63,715 bases of DNA from Rheinheimera sp. 1928-s (GCF_029269265.1 NZ_JARIXP010000003.1:368972-432686); one strand, 5' to 3'. Numbered from the stretch's first letter, positions 8,817 to 18,030 are shown. Notes: generated by a model not told the origin, from the letters alone. Numbers and translations: made by a program.

Positions 8817-8897
8817 GATGCTGATCCTCAATTTTAGAAATGCGCTATTTTACATGACCCCCATTGGTACTCAGCAGCTTCGGATTGGTAAACAACG

Positions 8898-9167
8898 TCA
8901 CTCTTTATTATCTTTTTTCTTTAAAATAAATACTATTTTATTTATCGTGCTATCCGCTTCAGAAGGTGTGACTCCGCATTTTTTTGAGTAAATTATCTTA
9001 GCTTTATTAACATCTCCATTTATTATACTTTCAACAATATCAACAATGCTTTCATCATCTGTGTTGTATTTTTCACCAAGTATTTTTTTCAAATTTTTTT
9101 TAATCTCAACAACTGAAAATATTAAATAAACAGTCCCAAATGTAATTAGTAAATAAATAATATCCAT
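8898..9167 (-). CDS. Small membrane-anchored protein, candidate microcin immunity protein
   Basis: An 89-residue protein with one N-terminal membrane helix (IIYLLITFGTVYLIFSVV) and a charged, lysine-rich cytosolic tail. It is clearly richer in A and T than its neighbours, which suggests recent transfer. A GAGAGG ribosome binding site precedes the ATG. It lies 60 bases downstream of the microcin-like gene on the same strand, the usual place for an immunity gene in class II bacteriocin loci. That role is inference from position, size and topology; the family is not recognised. Confidence 0.6.
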   Translation of the reverse strand: MDIIYLLITFGTVYLIFSVVEIKKNLKKILGEKYNTDDESIVDIVESIINGDVNKAKIIYSKKCGVTPSEADSTINKIVFILKKKDNKE

Positions 9168-9227
9168 ATGTACCTCTCAATGAAGTACCGCCCATAAACA
9201 AGTTGGGCGGTATATAAAATATAAATG

Positions 9228-9446
9228 TTATTCTTGCATCATCAGCCAACCAGCAGCAGCAGACAAGCCAACAACAGCAATAACCCCAATCGGACTAATA
9301 GCAAATGCAGCAGCTATACCCATTTTCGCCCAACCAGTACCAAAGGTCGCTATGCCTATACCTGCAGCCAAGCCTCCAGCTGCAGCTGCCTCAGCCATAT
9401 CTCCACCACTCACTTCTTCCACTTGTTCAAATGTTAACTCTTGCAT
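9228..9446 (-). CDS. Class II microcin/bacteriocin-like precursor with double-glycine leader
   Basis: A 72-residue precursor. Residues 1-15 (MQELTFEQVEEVSGG) form a classical double-glycine leader, as cut by C39-peptidase ABC exporters. The remaining 57 residues are rich in Ala, Gly and Ile with GxxxG-like spacing and one long hydrophobic stretch, as in pore-forming class II bacteriocins. The frame is open further upstream to 9677, but the ATG at 9446 has an AAGGAGA ribosome binding site and begins exactly at the leader, so it is the real start. No exporter or processing peptidase is seen in the window. Confidence 0.78.
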   Translation of the reverse strand: MQELTFEQVEEVSGGDMAEAAAAGGLAAGIGIATFGTGWAKMGIAAAFAISPIGVIAVVGLSAAAGWLMMQE

Positions 9447-9839
9447 TTTATCTCTCCTTGAGTTGATTAACGAGTGCAGCCTGCCTTTAAGGCTTAAGAG
9501 CGGCTCATATAACCAAGCCATTAGGCTGCGTTGTTTCAGCACTACACCCGCATTTAGCAACAATGCCCGGTTGAAGCGGAACAGTGTTGTTAAAAGCACG
9601 GATTTGTCGCTTCCCAAACAACAAAAAACACAAAATTTACTTAAGGTTAAATATAATTTAACAATAAAGAAAAACAAGCGATAGCCAGACCAAAATGAGG
9701 GATCAGACTTTAATAGTTTGATGAATAAAGAAATTTAATTTTGCAGATTTTTAGGGGGAAAACCTGAGGAGATCAAGCTGAAATCAAAGAGGGAAACCAA
9801 GCAGAGGCCTGCTGGCCCCAGCTTGTGAAAACATCAAAG

Positions 9840-11024
9840 CTACAACACATCCACTTTAATTTTGGTGATCACATCCAGTGCTTTTTGTTTGGCGTGATCG
9901 ACGTTGTCGCCTAAAGCCAAAGCCACACCCATACGGCGTTCGCCTTGCACTTCGGGTTTGCCAAACAGGCGCAGGTCGGTGTCCGGTTGCATTAAAGCCT
10001 GAGCTAAGTTGCCATAACCAATTTGCTCCGAGTTGCCAGAAACCAGCAATACAGCTGAAGCGGCTGGGCCGTATTGGCGAATGAGCGGGATAGGCAAGCC
10101 TAAAATAGCGCGGGCATGCAGCGCGAATTCGGAATAGTTTTGTGAAATTAACGTCACCATACCAGTGTCGTGTGGTCGTGGTGATACTTCGCTAAACCAG
10201 ACTTCGTCGCCCTTCACGAATAACTCGACACCAAATAAACCAAAGCCACCTAAAGCTTCAGTGACTAAAGCAGCGTAACTTTGAGCTTTCTCCAATGCAG
10301 CAGCCGACATGGCCTGAGGTTGCCATGATTCGCGGTAATCACCTTTTTCCTGACGATGGCCAACAGGTTCGCAGTACTGGGTGCCGGAAATGGAACGAAC
10401 TGTCAGCAACGTGATTTCATAGTCAAAGTCGATAAAACCTTCGACGATAACCCGGCCTTTACCGGCACGGCCACCTTCCTGTGCATAAGCCCAGGCGGCT
10501 TCTAAATCAGCGTCGGATTTCAGCACAGACTGGCCCTTGCCGGAGGACGACATAATAGGTTTCACTACACAAGGGTAACCAATATGCGCCACTGCAGCTA
10601 AATAGCTGGCTTTGTCATCGGCAAAACGGAAAGGTGAAGTAGGCAGTTGTAACTCTTCTGCCGCCAAACGGCGAATACCTTCACGGTTCATCGTCAGGTT
10701 GGCCGCTTTAGCGCTTGGGATCACAGTAAAACCTTGCTGCTCCAGCTCGACTAGCGTGCTGGTGGCTATGGCTTCCAGCTCGGGTACGATCAGCGCTGGT
10801 TTTTCTTTGATCACAATTTGGCGCAAAGTGGCACGATCCAGCATAGAAATTACATAATGGCGATCGGCCACTTGCATAGCGGGCGCATTGGCGTAACGGT
10901 CGACTGCTATCACTTCACAGCCTAAACGTTTGAGTTCAATACATACTTCTTTACCCAGTTCTCCGCTACCTAATAACAGCACTTTGGTGGCATTGGCGGC
11001 ACCCGGGGTTCCTATCTGGCTCAT
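9840..11024 (-). CDS. purT: Formate-dependent phosphoribosylglycinamide formyltransferase PurT
   Basis: A cytosolic ATP-grasp enzyme of 394 residues, the normal length. It makes formyl-GAR from GAR, formate and ATP in purine synthesis, without folate. The N-terminal [12 protein letters not shown] nucleotide/GAR motif, the ATP-grasp core ([16 protein letters not shown]) and the metal-binding region [24 protein letters not shown] are all present. It is monocistronic. No PUR box is seen in the short upstream region. Confidence 0.96.
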   Translation of the reverse strand: MSQIGTPGAANATKVLLLGSGELGKEVCIELKRLGCEVIAVDRYANAPAMQVADRHYVISMLDRATLRQIVIKEKPALIVPELEAIATSTLVELEQQGFTVIPSAKAANLTMNREGIRRLAAEELQLPTSPFRFADDKASYLAAVAHIGYPCVVKPIMSSSGKGQSVLKSDADLEAAWAYAQEGGRAGKGRVIVEGFIDFDYEITLLTVRSISGTQYCEPVGHRQEKGDYRESWQPQAMSAAALEKAQSYAALVTEALGGFGLFGVELFVKGDEVWFSEVSPRPHDTGMVTLISQNYSEFALHARAILGLPIPLIRQYGPAASAVLLVSGNSEQIGYGNLAQALMQPDTDLRLFGKPEVQGERRMGVALALGDNVDHAKQKALDVITKIKVDVL

Positions 11025-11146
11025 CTGCAGCTCCTTGATTTAATGTGCAAGAGCATAACAAAAATCATCCGCCAACACTTAATGATTTAAGCGGGTTCAG
11101 GCGCTGATTGAGGTATAGTAAAGCTAAACCAAAATAGAGCATTTTT

Positions 11147-11353
11147 ATGTCAGAGCAACTATGCCCTTTATGTCAGCAAGCTAATTTATGCAAAGCAGGC
11201 ACTGCTGAGCAGAACCAGTGCTGGTGTATGCAGCAAGAGTTTCCGGCTGAGCTGCTGGCGCAGGTGCCGGATCAAAATAGCTGCATTTGTGCTGGCTGTT
11301 TAAAGCGCTTTAGAAGACAGGCCGAGCCAGTACAACAATTTAAACCTCACTAA
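11147..11353 (+). CDS. Cysteine-rich CWC-type small protein
   Basis: A protein of 68 residues with paired cysteines (CPLCQQANLC, CWCMQQ, CICAGCLKRF) that fit the small cysteine-rich CWC family, presumed metal-binding. The function is unknown. It starts at an ATG at 11147, preceded by an AT-rich leader, and ends 10 bases from the convergent glycosyltransferase gene. Confidence 0.75.
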   Translation: MSEQLCPLCQQANLCKAGTAEQNQCWCMQQEFPAELLAQVPDQNSCICAGCLKRFRRQAEPVQQFKPH

Positions 11354-11363
11354 TCACACAGTG

Positions 11364-12830
11364 CTATTTGGTATTTTGCCATTTACCTGAACGTTTCATT
11401 GTGCCCCAAGTGCTTTTGCTGTTGCGTGCCCACAGCCATAAACCTTTTAAACGCCACCAGGAATTCAGTTGGCGATAACCAAAGTTCTCCAGCACTGCCA
11501 TTAAAAACAACCGCATAATGCTGCGCCCGCCCGGATAGACAGGGTACGACATTTCTTCCAGCACCAGCGCTACTACAGAAATCAGTATGCCAAAACCTAT
11601 AGTCACCACTAAAAAGGCTACTAAAGCGGCCGGGTCTAACCAGCCTGCCAACCAGGTAAATAACATAAACAAATACCCCAGCACTTCCAGCGCAGGGCCT
11701 AAGGCTTCAAATAACAAAGCAAACGGAAAAGCTAACCAGCCAACAGCTCCAGATTTCCTATGAAATAACAAAGACATATTGGCACTTAAACTTTCCAGCA
11801 ACCCCCTTTGCCAGCGCACGCGCTGCTGTGCAAGTGTAGCCAGATCTTCCGGCGCTTCAGTCCAGCAAACAGGATCAGGAATAAAATAAATGCGGTATTT
11901 GCGGTTATTCAGCCGCATATGTTTGTGCATCCGCACCACCAGCTCCATATCTTCGCCTATGGTTTTATGCCGGTAACCACCGACTTCAATCACCAGGTCT
12001 TTTTTAAACAAACCAAAAGCTCCACTGATGATCAATAAAGCGTTTAAAGACGACCAGCCCAAACGACCAAACAAGAAACCACGCAGGTATTCGACTATTT
12101 GCAGTTGCGGCAATAGTTTATTGGGTAAAGCCGCTTTTAATAACAAACCATCTTTCACCTGACAGCCATTCGCGATACGTACAGTTCCGCCTGCGGCAAT
12201 GGCGTTTGGATCTTCCAGAAAAGGCCGGATAATGCGCAGTAAGCTGTCGCGTTGCAAAATAGAGTCGGCGTCTACACCACAAAACAGCGGAAAACGCGAT
12301 AAATTCACCCCGGCGTTTAACGCATCCGCTTTACCGCCATTGGCTTTATCTATCACTTTTAAGTTTGGGTAGCGGCTGGACTGATAAATACCGCGAATTT
12401 GCTGACAAGGTAAACGTAAAGGGCAAGTGGCTGATGACAAAGTTAAAGCAAAACTGTCTTTCAGCACCTGTAAGGTTTCATCTTTTGAGCCATCATTGAT
12501 GACGATCACTTCGTATTCAGGGTAGGTCAATTGCAATAATGACAAGACCGAACTGGCAATGGTTTCCTGTTCGTTGTAGGCAGGCACCAGCACAGAAATA
12601 GGGGTTAAAAAACTGGCGTAGCTGGCTGGTAGCAGCTCAGTGCGGGCCGACTGGATATGGCTGCGCATCACCAACAAAGCCACTAAATTCAGGATCAGGT
12701 AACCCGCAGACAAACAGACAAAATAACCGACCAACAGCCATTGTAAAGGCACCAACCAAGGGGCCAGATCCAATTGCTGTATCCATTGATGAGTCAAATC
12801 TATGCTCTGCTGCAACCAGTCGTTTGCCAT
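11364..12830 (-). CDS. Processive family 2 glycosyltransferase (membrane)
   Basis: A predicted inner-membrane polysaccharide synthase of 488 residues, of the BcsA/PgaC/hyaluronan synthase type. Membrane segments lie near the N-terminus (about 20-50) and in the C-terminal third. The GT2 motifs are in order: VLVPAYNEQE, NDGSKDET, VDADS (DxD), GEDMEL and QRVRW. The frame extends 30 codons upstream, but Met31 at 12830 overlaps the stop of the preceding gene as TGATG, indicating translational coupling. It is the last gene of a four-gene operon with a HEAT protein, a YaiO barrel and a response regulator. The polymer made is unknown. Confidence 0.88.
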   Translation of the reverse strand: MANDWLQQSIDLTHQWIQQLDLAPWLVPLQWLLVGYFVCLSAGYLILNLVALLVMRSHIQSARTELLPASYASFLTPISVLVPAYNEQETIASSVLSLLQLTYPEYEVIVINDGSKDETLQVLKDSFALTLSSATCPLRLPCQQIRGIYQSSRYPNLKVIDKANGGKADALNAGVNLSRFPLFCGVDADSILQRDSLLRIIRPFLEDPNAIAAGGTVRIANGCQVKDGLLLKAALPNKLLPQLQIVEYLRGFLFGRLGWSSLNALLIISGAFGLFKKDLVIEVGGYRHKTIGEDMELVVRMHKHMRLNNRKYRIYFIPDPVCWTEAPEDLATLAQQRVRWQRGLLESLSANMSLLFHRKSGAVGWLAFPFALLFEALGPALEVLGYLFMLFTWLAGWLDPAALVAFLVVTIGFGILISVVALVLEEMSYPVYPGGRSIMRLFLMAVLENFGYRQLNSWWRLKGLWLWARNSKSTWGTMKRSGKWQNTK

Positions 12831-13906
12831 CAGGTTCTTCCTTGCTGTTGACGCTGTTGTTCTTCCTTCACCTGCAACAAAATAGCGATAGCAAAAGGGT
12901 CTGTCAGTTGTTGTTGCCACTGTTGTAGCTGCTCACCCTCAACGCCAGGCAAGGCAACCAAACTTTGTGCCGCACGATAACGCACCCACCAGCTGGAATC
13001 CGACAACATCTTTAGTAACAAAGGTCCATCCGAACTGTCGCCTAGCCGGGCCAGAGCTTTGGCTAACTGCACCCGGACTTCCCACTGCGGATTGTCGACC
13101 TGCTGGCGTAATAATGGCAATAAATCGGGCGATACTGCGCAGGCAAAAGCTGTGGTCAACAGTTCCATTTCATCCGGGTAGTGCACTAAAGCTTGCTGGA
13201 TCAAAGGCTGGCTATCGATGGGTGACAAAATATGCATCAGTTTAATCAAGCGCCTCAACTCTTTGGCAGTGGCTTTTTCAGCGCATTCAGTAATGGACCT
13301 CACCAGCAAATCATGAGGCAAGCGCACCAGCAAACCTGCCAGTCGGCTGACCGACCAATCGTCCCGGTGAATTTGACTCAAAATCACAGGTAAACCCAGT
13401 TTTGGATCTATGGCCAATAAAGCTCTGGCCGCCACCAGCGAAAAAATAGTACGTTTGTCCAGTACATGAGGGATCAAATCAGCAAATGCAGATTTCTCCT
13501 GCACTATGCCCAGCGCCATAATGGCGGTGAGTTTTTTATCTGTGCTGTAGCCATGCAGCCATTGCTTCATCACTGGAATTAAATTCAGTTGTTGTGCCAG
13601 TTCGGCCAGACGACTGGATGCACTGCCTCGCACTGTTTGTTCCAACTGCAACCATAATTGCACTACAAAACCAAAACCTTCAGCAGTCAATTGTGGCAAG
13701 GGCCCTGTATTTTCGTCCGGCGAATAAATCCAGGAAAACAGTATAGGCGTCCATTGTTCTGTGGCCTGCTGGCGACTTTTGTCACGCTGCCGTCTTTCAT
13801 AATGCATGAATAAAGTCAGCACCAGCAGCAAGAGTGTCATCAGTAATAACACAGCGCTGCTGTACCAAACCAGCTGCACTATCACATCAGAGTGTGTATC
13901 GGACAC
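12830..13906 (-). CDS. Membrane-anchored HEAT-repeat protein
   Basis: A protein of 358 residues with one N-terminal membrane helix (about 9-30), a charged linker and then HEAT-like repeats, for example LAKALARLGDSSDGPLLLKM and YRAAQSLVALPG. Such domains act as protein-binding scaffolds. The start is uncertain: GTG at 13906 overlaps the upstream gene by 20 bases, whereas another in-frame GTG at 13885 lies just beyond its stop. It probably links the glycosyltransferase to other envelope parts; that role is inference from the operon. Confidence 0.8.
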   Translation of the reverse strand: MSDTHSDVIVQLVWYSSAVLLLMTLLLLVLTLFMHYERRQRDKSRQQATEQWTPILFSWIYSPDENTGPLPQLTAEGFGFVVQLWLQLEQTVRGSASSRLAELAQQLNLIPVMKQWLHGYSTDKKLTAIMALGIVQEKSAFADLIPHVLDKRTIFSLVAARALLAIDPKLGLPVILSQIHRDDWSVSRLAGLLVRLPHDLLVRSITECAEKATAKELRRLIKLMHILSPIDSQPLIQQALVHYPDEMELLTTAFACAVSPDLLPLLRQQVDNPQWEVRVQLAKALARLGDSSDGPLLLKMLSDSSWWVRYRAAQSLVALPGVEGEQLQQWQQQLTDPFAIAILLQVKEEQQRQQQGRT

Positions 13907-14630
13907 CTAAACCCACCTCGGTTTTTTCGTATAACACATCTTGTTCAGACCAGCTCAGGTTGTACAACAGGCTCCAGTCGGTGGCAAAAGAGAATTGGCC
14001 AAATAAGCCAATGCGGGTGACATCCATCACCAACACACGGTTAGGCAAACGTTCCAGTTCTTTACCTTTGACCAACAAGGCAGTGAGCGAATCGGTATCG
14101 TTAAAGTAATAACTCGCTTGCAGTACATGAGTATTGGCTGAGCCAGTATCTTCAGGTCTGGAGTGATACAAGGTATAAGCATAACGCCATGAACCACTGT
14201 AATGTTCATTCATCAGGCTATAGCTGCGGCTGTCTTGCTGATCGTCATTGGAAACAGATACCCCAGGAGTAATAACCCAGCCTTTGCTCCATTGCCAGGC
14301 TAACTGGCTGCCAATTGAGAGTTCGGGCCGCACTCTGTTTTGTGGGCTGTAACCGGCTTGCCCCAACCAGGTCAGGTTGTCACTGATTTTATAATAACCA
14401 TCCGTCAACCATTCCTGATCCTCCAAATCAAACCGCTTACTGCGCTGCCAGCGAGCGCCCCAACCATAATCTGTGGCCGCATGACGTAAACCGGCATAAT
14501 AAAATGAGCCATCGGCAAAACTGTCCGACAGTTGCTCATAACCTGCCCCTGTTTCCAGTTGATAACTTTCAGCTGCCACACAAACCAGTGGCGCTAAGGC
14601 AGCCAGCCCTAAAACTAAGCTTTTGATCAT
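13887..14630 (-). CDS. YaiO-like outer-membrane beta-barrel protein
   Basis: A protein of 247 residues with a signal peptide (MIKSLVLGLAALAPLVCVAA) and alternating amphipathic strands typical of a small outer-membrane barrel, ending in a terminal strand RYTL. Features such as YAGLRHAATDYGWGARWQR and SIGSQLAWQWSKGWVITPGVS resemble the YaiO family, found with polysaccharide export genes. It overlaps the response regulator gene by four bases (ATGA). Likely the outer-membrane exit for the polymer of this operon. Confidence 0.75.
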   Translation of the reverse strand: MIKSLVLGLAALAPLVCVAAESYQLETGAGYEQLSDSFADGSFYYAGLRHAATDYGWGARWQRSKRFDLEDQEWLTDGYYKISDNLTWLGQAGYSPQNRVRPELSIGSQLAWQWSKGWVITPGVSVSNDDQQDSRSYSLMNEHYSGSWRYAYTLYHSRPEDTGSANTHVLQASYYFNDTDSLTALLVKGKELERLPNRVLVMDVTRIGLFGQFSFATDWSLLYNLSWSEQDVLYEKTEVGLGVRYTL

Positions 14631-15010
14631 CCTTGCTTTCCTATAAGACGACGCAAACGAGCACTTAGCTCAGGTGGCTGAAAGGGTTTAACCAAATAAT
14701 CATCTGCACCTTTTTTCAGAGCAAGAGCTATATCTTCTTCCCCCATTTTGGACGTCAGAATTAACACTGGCACTTTAGCCATGCTGGATTGATTGCGGAT
14801 CAATTCAAGTAAAAATAAACCATCAAAAAAGGGCAACATTAAATCCAGCACCACAGCACTGAAGTCGCGACCAGATAACACCAGTTCCTGCGCCTGCTGA
14901 CCATCTTTCAGCCACTCCACCTGATAACCATCACGTTGCAAAATAAAAACTAACAACTTGCCGATCAGTTCATCATCCTCAACCAGTAATACAGTTTTCA
15001 TGCCCATCAA
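14627..15010 (-). CDS. Stand-alone response regulator receiver protein
   Basis: A CheY-like receiver of 127 residues with no output domain. The acidic pair EDD (residues 11-13), the phosphoacceptor Asp56 in VVLDLMLPF, a Thr/Ser in LILTSK and the Lys of YLVKPF are all present. Three possible starts (Met1, Met2, Met4) lie close together. It is first in the operon and overlaps the barrel gene by four bases. No cognate kinase lies next to it. It likely controls assembly or activity of the glycosyltransferase system through protein contacts. Confidence 0.88.
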   Translation of the reverse strand: MMGMKTVLLVEDDELIGKLLVFILQRDGYQVEWLKDGQQAQELVLSGRDFSAVVLDLMLPFFDGLFLLELIRNQSSMAKVPVLILTSKMGEEDIALALKKGADDYLVKPFQPPELSARLRRLIGKQG

Positions 15011-15179
15011 TACTCCATAACTCCGGCTGTCCTGGCTACTTTCTTAAGCTAATTCACCGGCTTGTTCAAGCAATAGAGGAAAAAAAGACATCACAGGGCG
15101 ATAAAGTACGGAGCTACCACTTGGATTTGTATACAAATTAAATTAATGTATTCAAAAGCACTTATTCAGGTAAAGATTT

Positions 15180-16349
15180 ATGTGGCGCGACTTTAGCTTA
15201 TCAGCCATAGCTGCTGGTTTTGTGGCTGTATTGGTTGGTTTTGCCAGCTCTGTGGCTATTGTATTTCAGGCTGCAGCTGCGGCGGGCGCTGATCAGGCGG
15301 TGATGGCATCCTGGATTTTAGCCCTGGGCCTTGGCATGGGCTTCACCTGTATTGGTTTGTCCTTGTATTTCAAAGCGCCACTACTAACGGCCTGGTCCAC
15401 TCCGGGAGCTGCACTTTTAGTCAGCAGTTTGCAGGGCCTGAGTTTAGCCGAAGCAGTGGGCGTGTTTATTTTCGCTGCAGCTTTAAGTTTATTACTTGGC
15501 CTGACGGGCTGGTTTGAAAAACTCAGCAATAAAATTCCGCTACAAATAGCCTCTGCCATGCTGGCTGGTATTTTATTTAACTTTGGTTTGTCGATATTTA
15601 CCTCTTTGCAGCAGGATTTATGGCTGGTGGGGCTGATGTGCGCTACTTATCTGGTCAGTAAACAGTACTTGCCCCGGTATGCTATTCCGTTGGTGTTGGT
15701 GGTGGCCGTGCTTTATGCCAGCGTGCAAGGCCAGCTCAGCCTGGCGCAAGTGCATTTTGACTGGCCTGCACCAATCTGGATTTGGCCAGAATGGTCCATC
15801 AAGGCTTTAATTGGCGTAGGTTTGCCGCTGTTTATTGTCACTTTAACCTCGCAAAATATTCCGGGTTTAGCTGTATTTAAAAGTAGCGGTTACAACCTGC
15901 CAGTATCACCACTGATTAACGCCAGCGCTGTGACTACTATAGTGCTGGCACCTTTAGGGGCTTTTTCTATTAATTTAGCTGCTATTACTGCAGCCATTTG
16001 TGCCAGCCCTGAAGCTCATACTGATCCGGCAAAAAGATACAGCGCTGGTGTGGCCGCTGGTATCTTTTATTTACTGACTGGCTTGGCCGGTGCAGCTGTG
16101 GTGGCTTTATTTGCCGCCTTTCCAACTACTTTAGTTACAGCTTTGGCAGGTTTGGCTTTGCTTGGCACTATAGGAACTAATTTAGCCTTAACCACACAAG
16201 CTGGGCCACACAGAGAAGCTGCAGTAGTCACTTTGCTGGTAACAGTTTCAGGCGTCAGCTTTTTTGGTATAGCCTCAGCTTTTTGGGGGTTAGTGGCTGG
16301 TTTATGTTGTGCACTGATGTTAAAACTGCCACAAAAAAAGGCCAGTTAA
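15180..16349 (+). CDS. BenE-family transporter (benzoate/H+ symporter type)
   Basis: An inner-membrane transporter of 389 residues with about twelve hydrophobic segments. The sequence follows the BenE/YdcO family from the N-terminal FVAVLVGFASSVAIVFQAA through TAWSTPGAALL to the C-terminus. Benzoate is the substrate of the founding member, but no benzoate catabolic genes are near, so the substrate here is unknown. The following GntR gene starts two bases after its stop, so the pair is probably one transcript. Confidence 0.88.
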   Translation: MWRDFSLSAIAAGFVAVLVGFASSVAIVFQAAAAAGADQAVMASWILALGLGMGFTCIGLSLYFKAPLLTAWSTPGAALLVSSLQGLSLAEAVGVFIFAAALSLLLGLTGWFEKLSNKIPLQIASAMLAGILFNFGLSIFTSLQQDLWLVGLMCATYLVSKQYLPRYAIPLVLVVAVLYASVQGQLSLAQVHFDWPAPIWIWPEWSIKALIGVGLPLFIVTLTSQNIPGLAVFKSSGYNLPVSPLINASAVTTIVLAPLGAFSINLAAITAAICASPEAHTDPAKRYSAGVAAGIFYLLTGLAGAAVVALFAAFPTTLVTALAGLALLGTIGTNLALTTQAGPHREAAVVTLLVTVSGVSFFGIASAFWGLVAGLCCALMLKLPQKKAS

Positions 16350-16350
16350 T

Positions 16351-16986
16351 ATGACCAAAGCCAGTTTATACCAGCAGTTAAAACAAGATATTCGTCAGGG
16401 AATTTGGCCTGCAGGTGCAGTGCTGAATCAGCAAAAGTTATCGGATTATTATCAGGTGAGCCGTATTCCGGTGCGCGATGCGTTGCAGCAATTAAAAGCT
16501 GAAGCCTTGCTGGTGATGGCGGGCAAAGCCAGCTTAATGGTACCGCCTTTAACAGCAGAAGAAGCTGAAGAGTTGTATCAAATTCGCTTACAGCTCGAGC
16601 CTATGGCGCTGCGTCGTGCTTTTCCCCAGCTCACTTTTAGTCTGCTTGGGCAGGCTGAAGATTTATTACAGCAGATAGAACAGGACCAGCATTTATCTGC
16701 CGCAGACAGAGGCGCACTCAACTGGCAGTTTCATCTGATGTTATATCAGGCAAGCCATTGCCCACATTTGCTACGGTTGCTGCATAGCCTGCACCAGCAA
16801 GTGGAGCGCTATTTAGGTTTTCAGGAAATAAGTCTGAATTACGCAGATACCAGTCATCAGGAACACCGGGAACTGCTTGAGTTACTGCGAACGCAACAAT
16901 TGGATGCTGCGGTGGCTTTACTACAACAGCATATTCAGCAGGCAGGTGAGTTATTAACCCGTCACTTACGACAACAACCTGCCTGA
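16351..16986 (+). CDS. GntR-family transcriptional regulator (FCD type)
   Basis: A DNA-binding protein of 211 residues with an N-terminal winged helix (about 5-65, containing LSDYYQVSRIPVRDALQQL) and a helical C-terminal ligand domain of the FadR/FCD type with His residues (LNWQFHLMLY, CPHLLRLL). It follows the BenE transporter gene with one base between stop and start, so it probably senses the transported compound and controls this pair. Confidence 0.87.
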   Translation: MTKASLYQQLKQDIRQGIWPAGAVLNQQKLSDYYQVSRIPVRDALQQLKAEALLVMAGKASLMVPPLTAEEAEELYQIRLQLEPMALRRAFPQLTFSLLGQAEDLLQQIEQDQHLSAADRGALNWQFHLMLYQASHCPHLLRLLHSLHQQVERYLGFQEISLNYADTSHQEHRELLELLRTQQLDAAVALLQQHIQQAGELLTRHLRQQPA

Positions 16987-17001
16987 TTCGACAGAACTGT
17001 A

Positions 17002-17028
17002 GGGGCACGGTTTATCCGCGCCCGTCTT
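17002..17028. terminator. Hairpin downstream of the GntR gene
   Basis: GGGCACGG and CCGCGCCC form an eight-base stem with one mismatch and the loop TTTAT, followed by GTCTTT. It lies between two convergent genes and may serve as a terminator; it also resembles short dispersed palindromes of this lineage. Confidence 0.5.
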
Positions 17029-17058
17029 TAATCCAACAGAATTTCTAATCTATTCAGA

Positions 17059-17835
17059 TTAAACTTTACGGCGACGCCAAAAAGCCAGACCAGCTAACGC
17101 CAGCAATAAAGCGGAGCCCATTGAACCACCACCTGAAGAACCGCTGTCAGTCTCCTGGCCTGCCAAAGTATTTGGCGTCGGATTCAGATTAGCAGCTGTA
17201 GTTGGACTGTCGTTGATCACAGTAATTTTTTCAATCACAACCAGATTGTTGGCGGTAATAGCGATATTATTGCCGAAATCTGTGGCGCTGTAGTTACGCA
17301 GCGGAGTTTGTCCAAAAGGGCCAGATCCACCTGGTACATACAGATTATTAATACTTTCAATAATCGAAAGGCCAGTGCCAGTCACGACACCAAACACAGT
17401 ATAACCACCATTGTCTCTGTCCAGATGGCTGGAGTTGTTGACAACATTCACATACCAATGATTCGTTGCACTATTCGGAAGATTTGCCCTTTTTGCCATA
17501 GCCACAGTACCACGCACATTAGACAATTTTGGCTCGTTTTCTACCTCGGCTCGTTGCGGAATATCAACTAAAGGCATTGTGTTATTGCCGCTGTAGCGCT
17601 GACCTGTCTGTACCACAAAGTCTTTTATTGACCTGTGGAATACAGCATTGTTATAAGACCCGTCGTTGACGTAGGACAGAAAGTTAGCCACAGTTTTTGG
17701 TGTAGTTTGGTCAAACAGGTTAATTTCAAAATCACCCATATTGGTTTCAACCAATACGATGGTGGCGTCAGCCTGTTGACTGGTGAAAGCTAAAGCGGCG
17801 GCAAAAGTGGTTGTTAGTATAGTTTTTTTAAACAT
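17059..17835 (-). CDS. Cyclophilin-type peptidylprolyl isomerase with GlyGly-CTERM tail
   Basis: An exported prolyl isomerase of 258 residues. Met at 17835 begins a signal peptide (MFKKTILTTTFAAALAF, cleavage after ADA); a longer frame to 17889 lacks this logic. The cyclophilin core is clear (GDFEINLFDQTTPKTVANFL, NAVFHRSIKDFVVQTGQ). The C-terminus has a Gly/Ser-rich stretch, a hydrophobic helix and a final RRRKV, the GlyGly-CTERM pattern processed by rhombosortase and linked to type II secretion. It may act at the cell surface. No rhombosortase is in the window. Confidence 0.87.
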   Translation of the reverse strand: MFKKTILTTTFAAALAFTSQQADATIVLVETNMGDFEINLFDQTTPKTVANFLSYVNDGSYNNAVFHRSIKDFVVQTGQRYSGNNTMPLVDIPQRAEVENEPKLSNVRGTVAMAKRANLPNSATNHWYVNVVNNSSHLDRDNGGYTVFGVVTGTGLSIIESINNLYVPGGSGPFGQTPLRNYSATDFGNNIAITANNLVVIEKITVINDSPTTAANLNPTPNTLAGQETDSGSSGGGSMGSALLLALAGLAFWRRRKV

Positions 17836-17896
17836 CACAAGGATCCCTGAAAGAAAGTCACCCGACTTTAATTCAGTCGGGCTCAGCAATCCAGCC

Positions 17897-18030
17897 CCAT
17901 TACACTTAGTTACGAACTAAACAACTTTGTGAACTCTTTTCCCTGCAACTCCAGCAGCAGGAAAACGTCTTTTCTTATAGGCCAGTTTTTTTGGGAGGTC
18001 GTTTTAGCGACTATTGCTGATATCTTAGCA
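17897..18030 (-). pseudogene. Decayed duplicate of the topB 3' end
   Basis: The minus strand encodes remnants of the same basic tail as topB: AYKKRRFPAAGVAGKRVHKVV followed by a stop at 17917-17919, aligned with AYKKKRRFPAAGSAAKRVKKVA of topB. Similarity continues about 20 bases past the stop (GTTACGAA against GGTAACGAA) and about 15 codons upstream, where single-base gaps and a stop break the frame. It covers only the last 35-40 codons. The small plus-strand frame here is a by-product. Confidence 0.75.

Noticed and set aside
9228-9677. Long version of the microcin frame (149 codons)
   Set aside because: The upstream half has no ribosome binding site and no homology-like character, while the internal ATG at 9446 has a strong site and begins exactly at the double-glycine leader.
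15180-16349. Part of a benzoate degradation cluster
   Set aside because: Only the BenE-type transporter and a regulator are present; no ring-hydroxylating or catechol genes adjoin.
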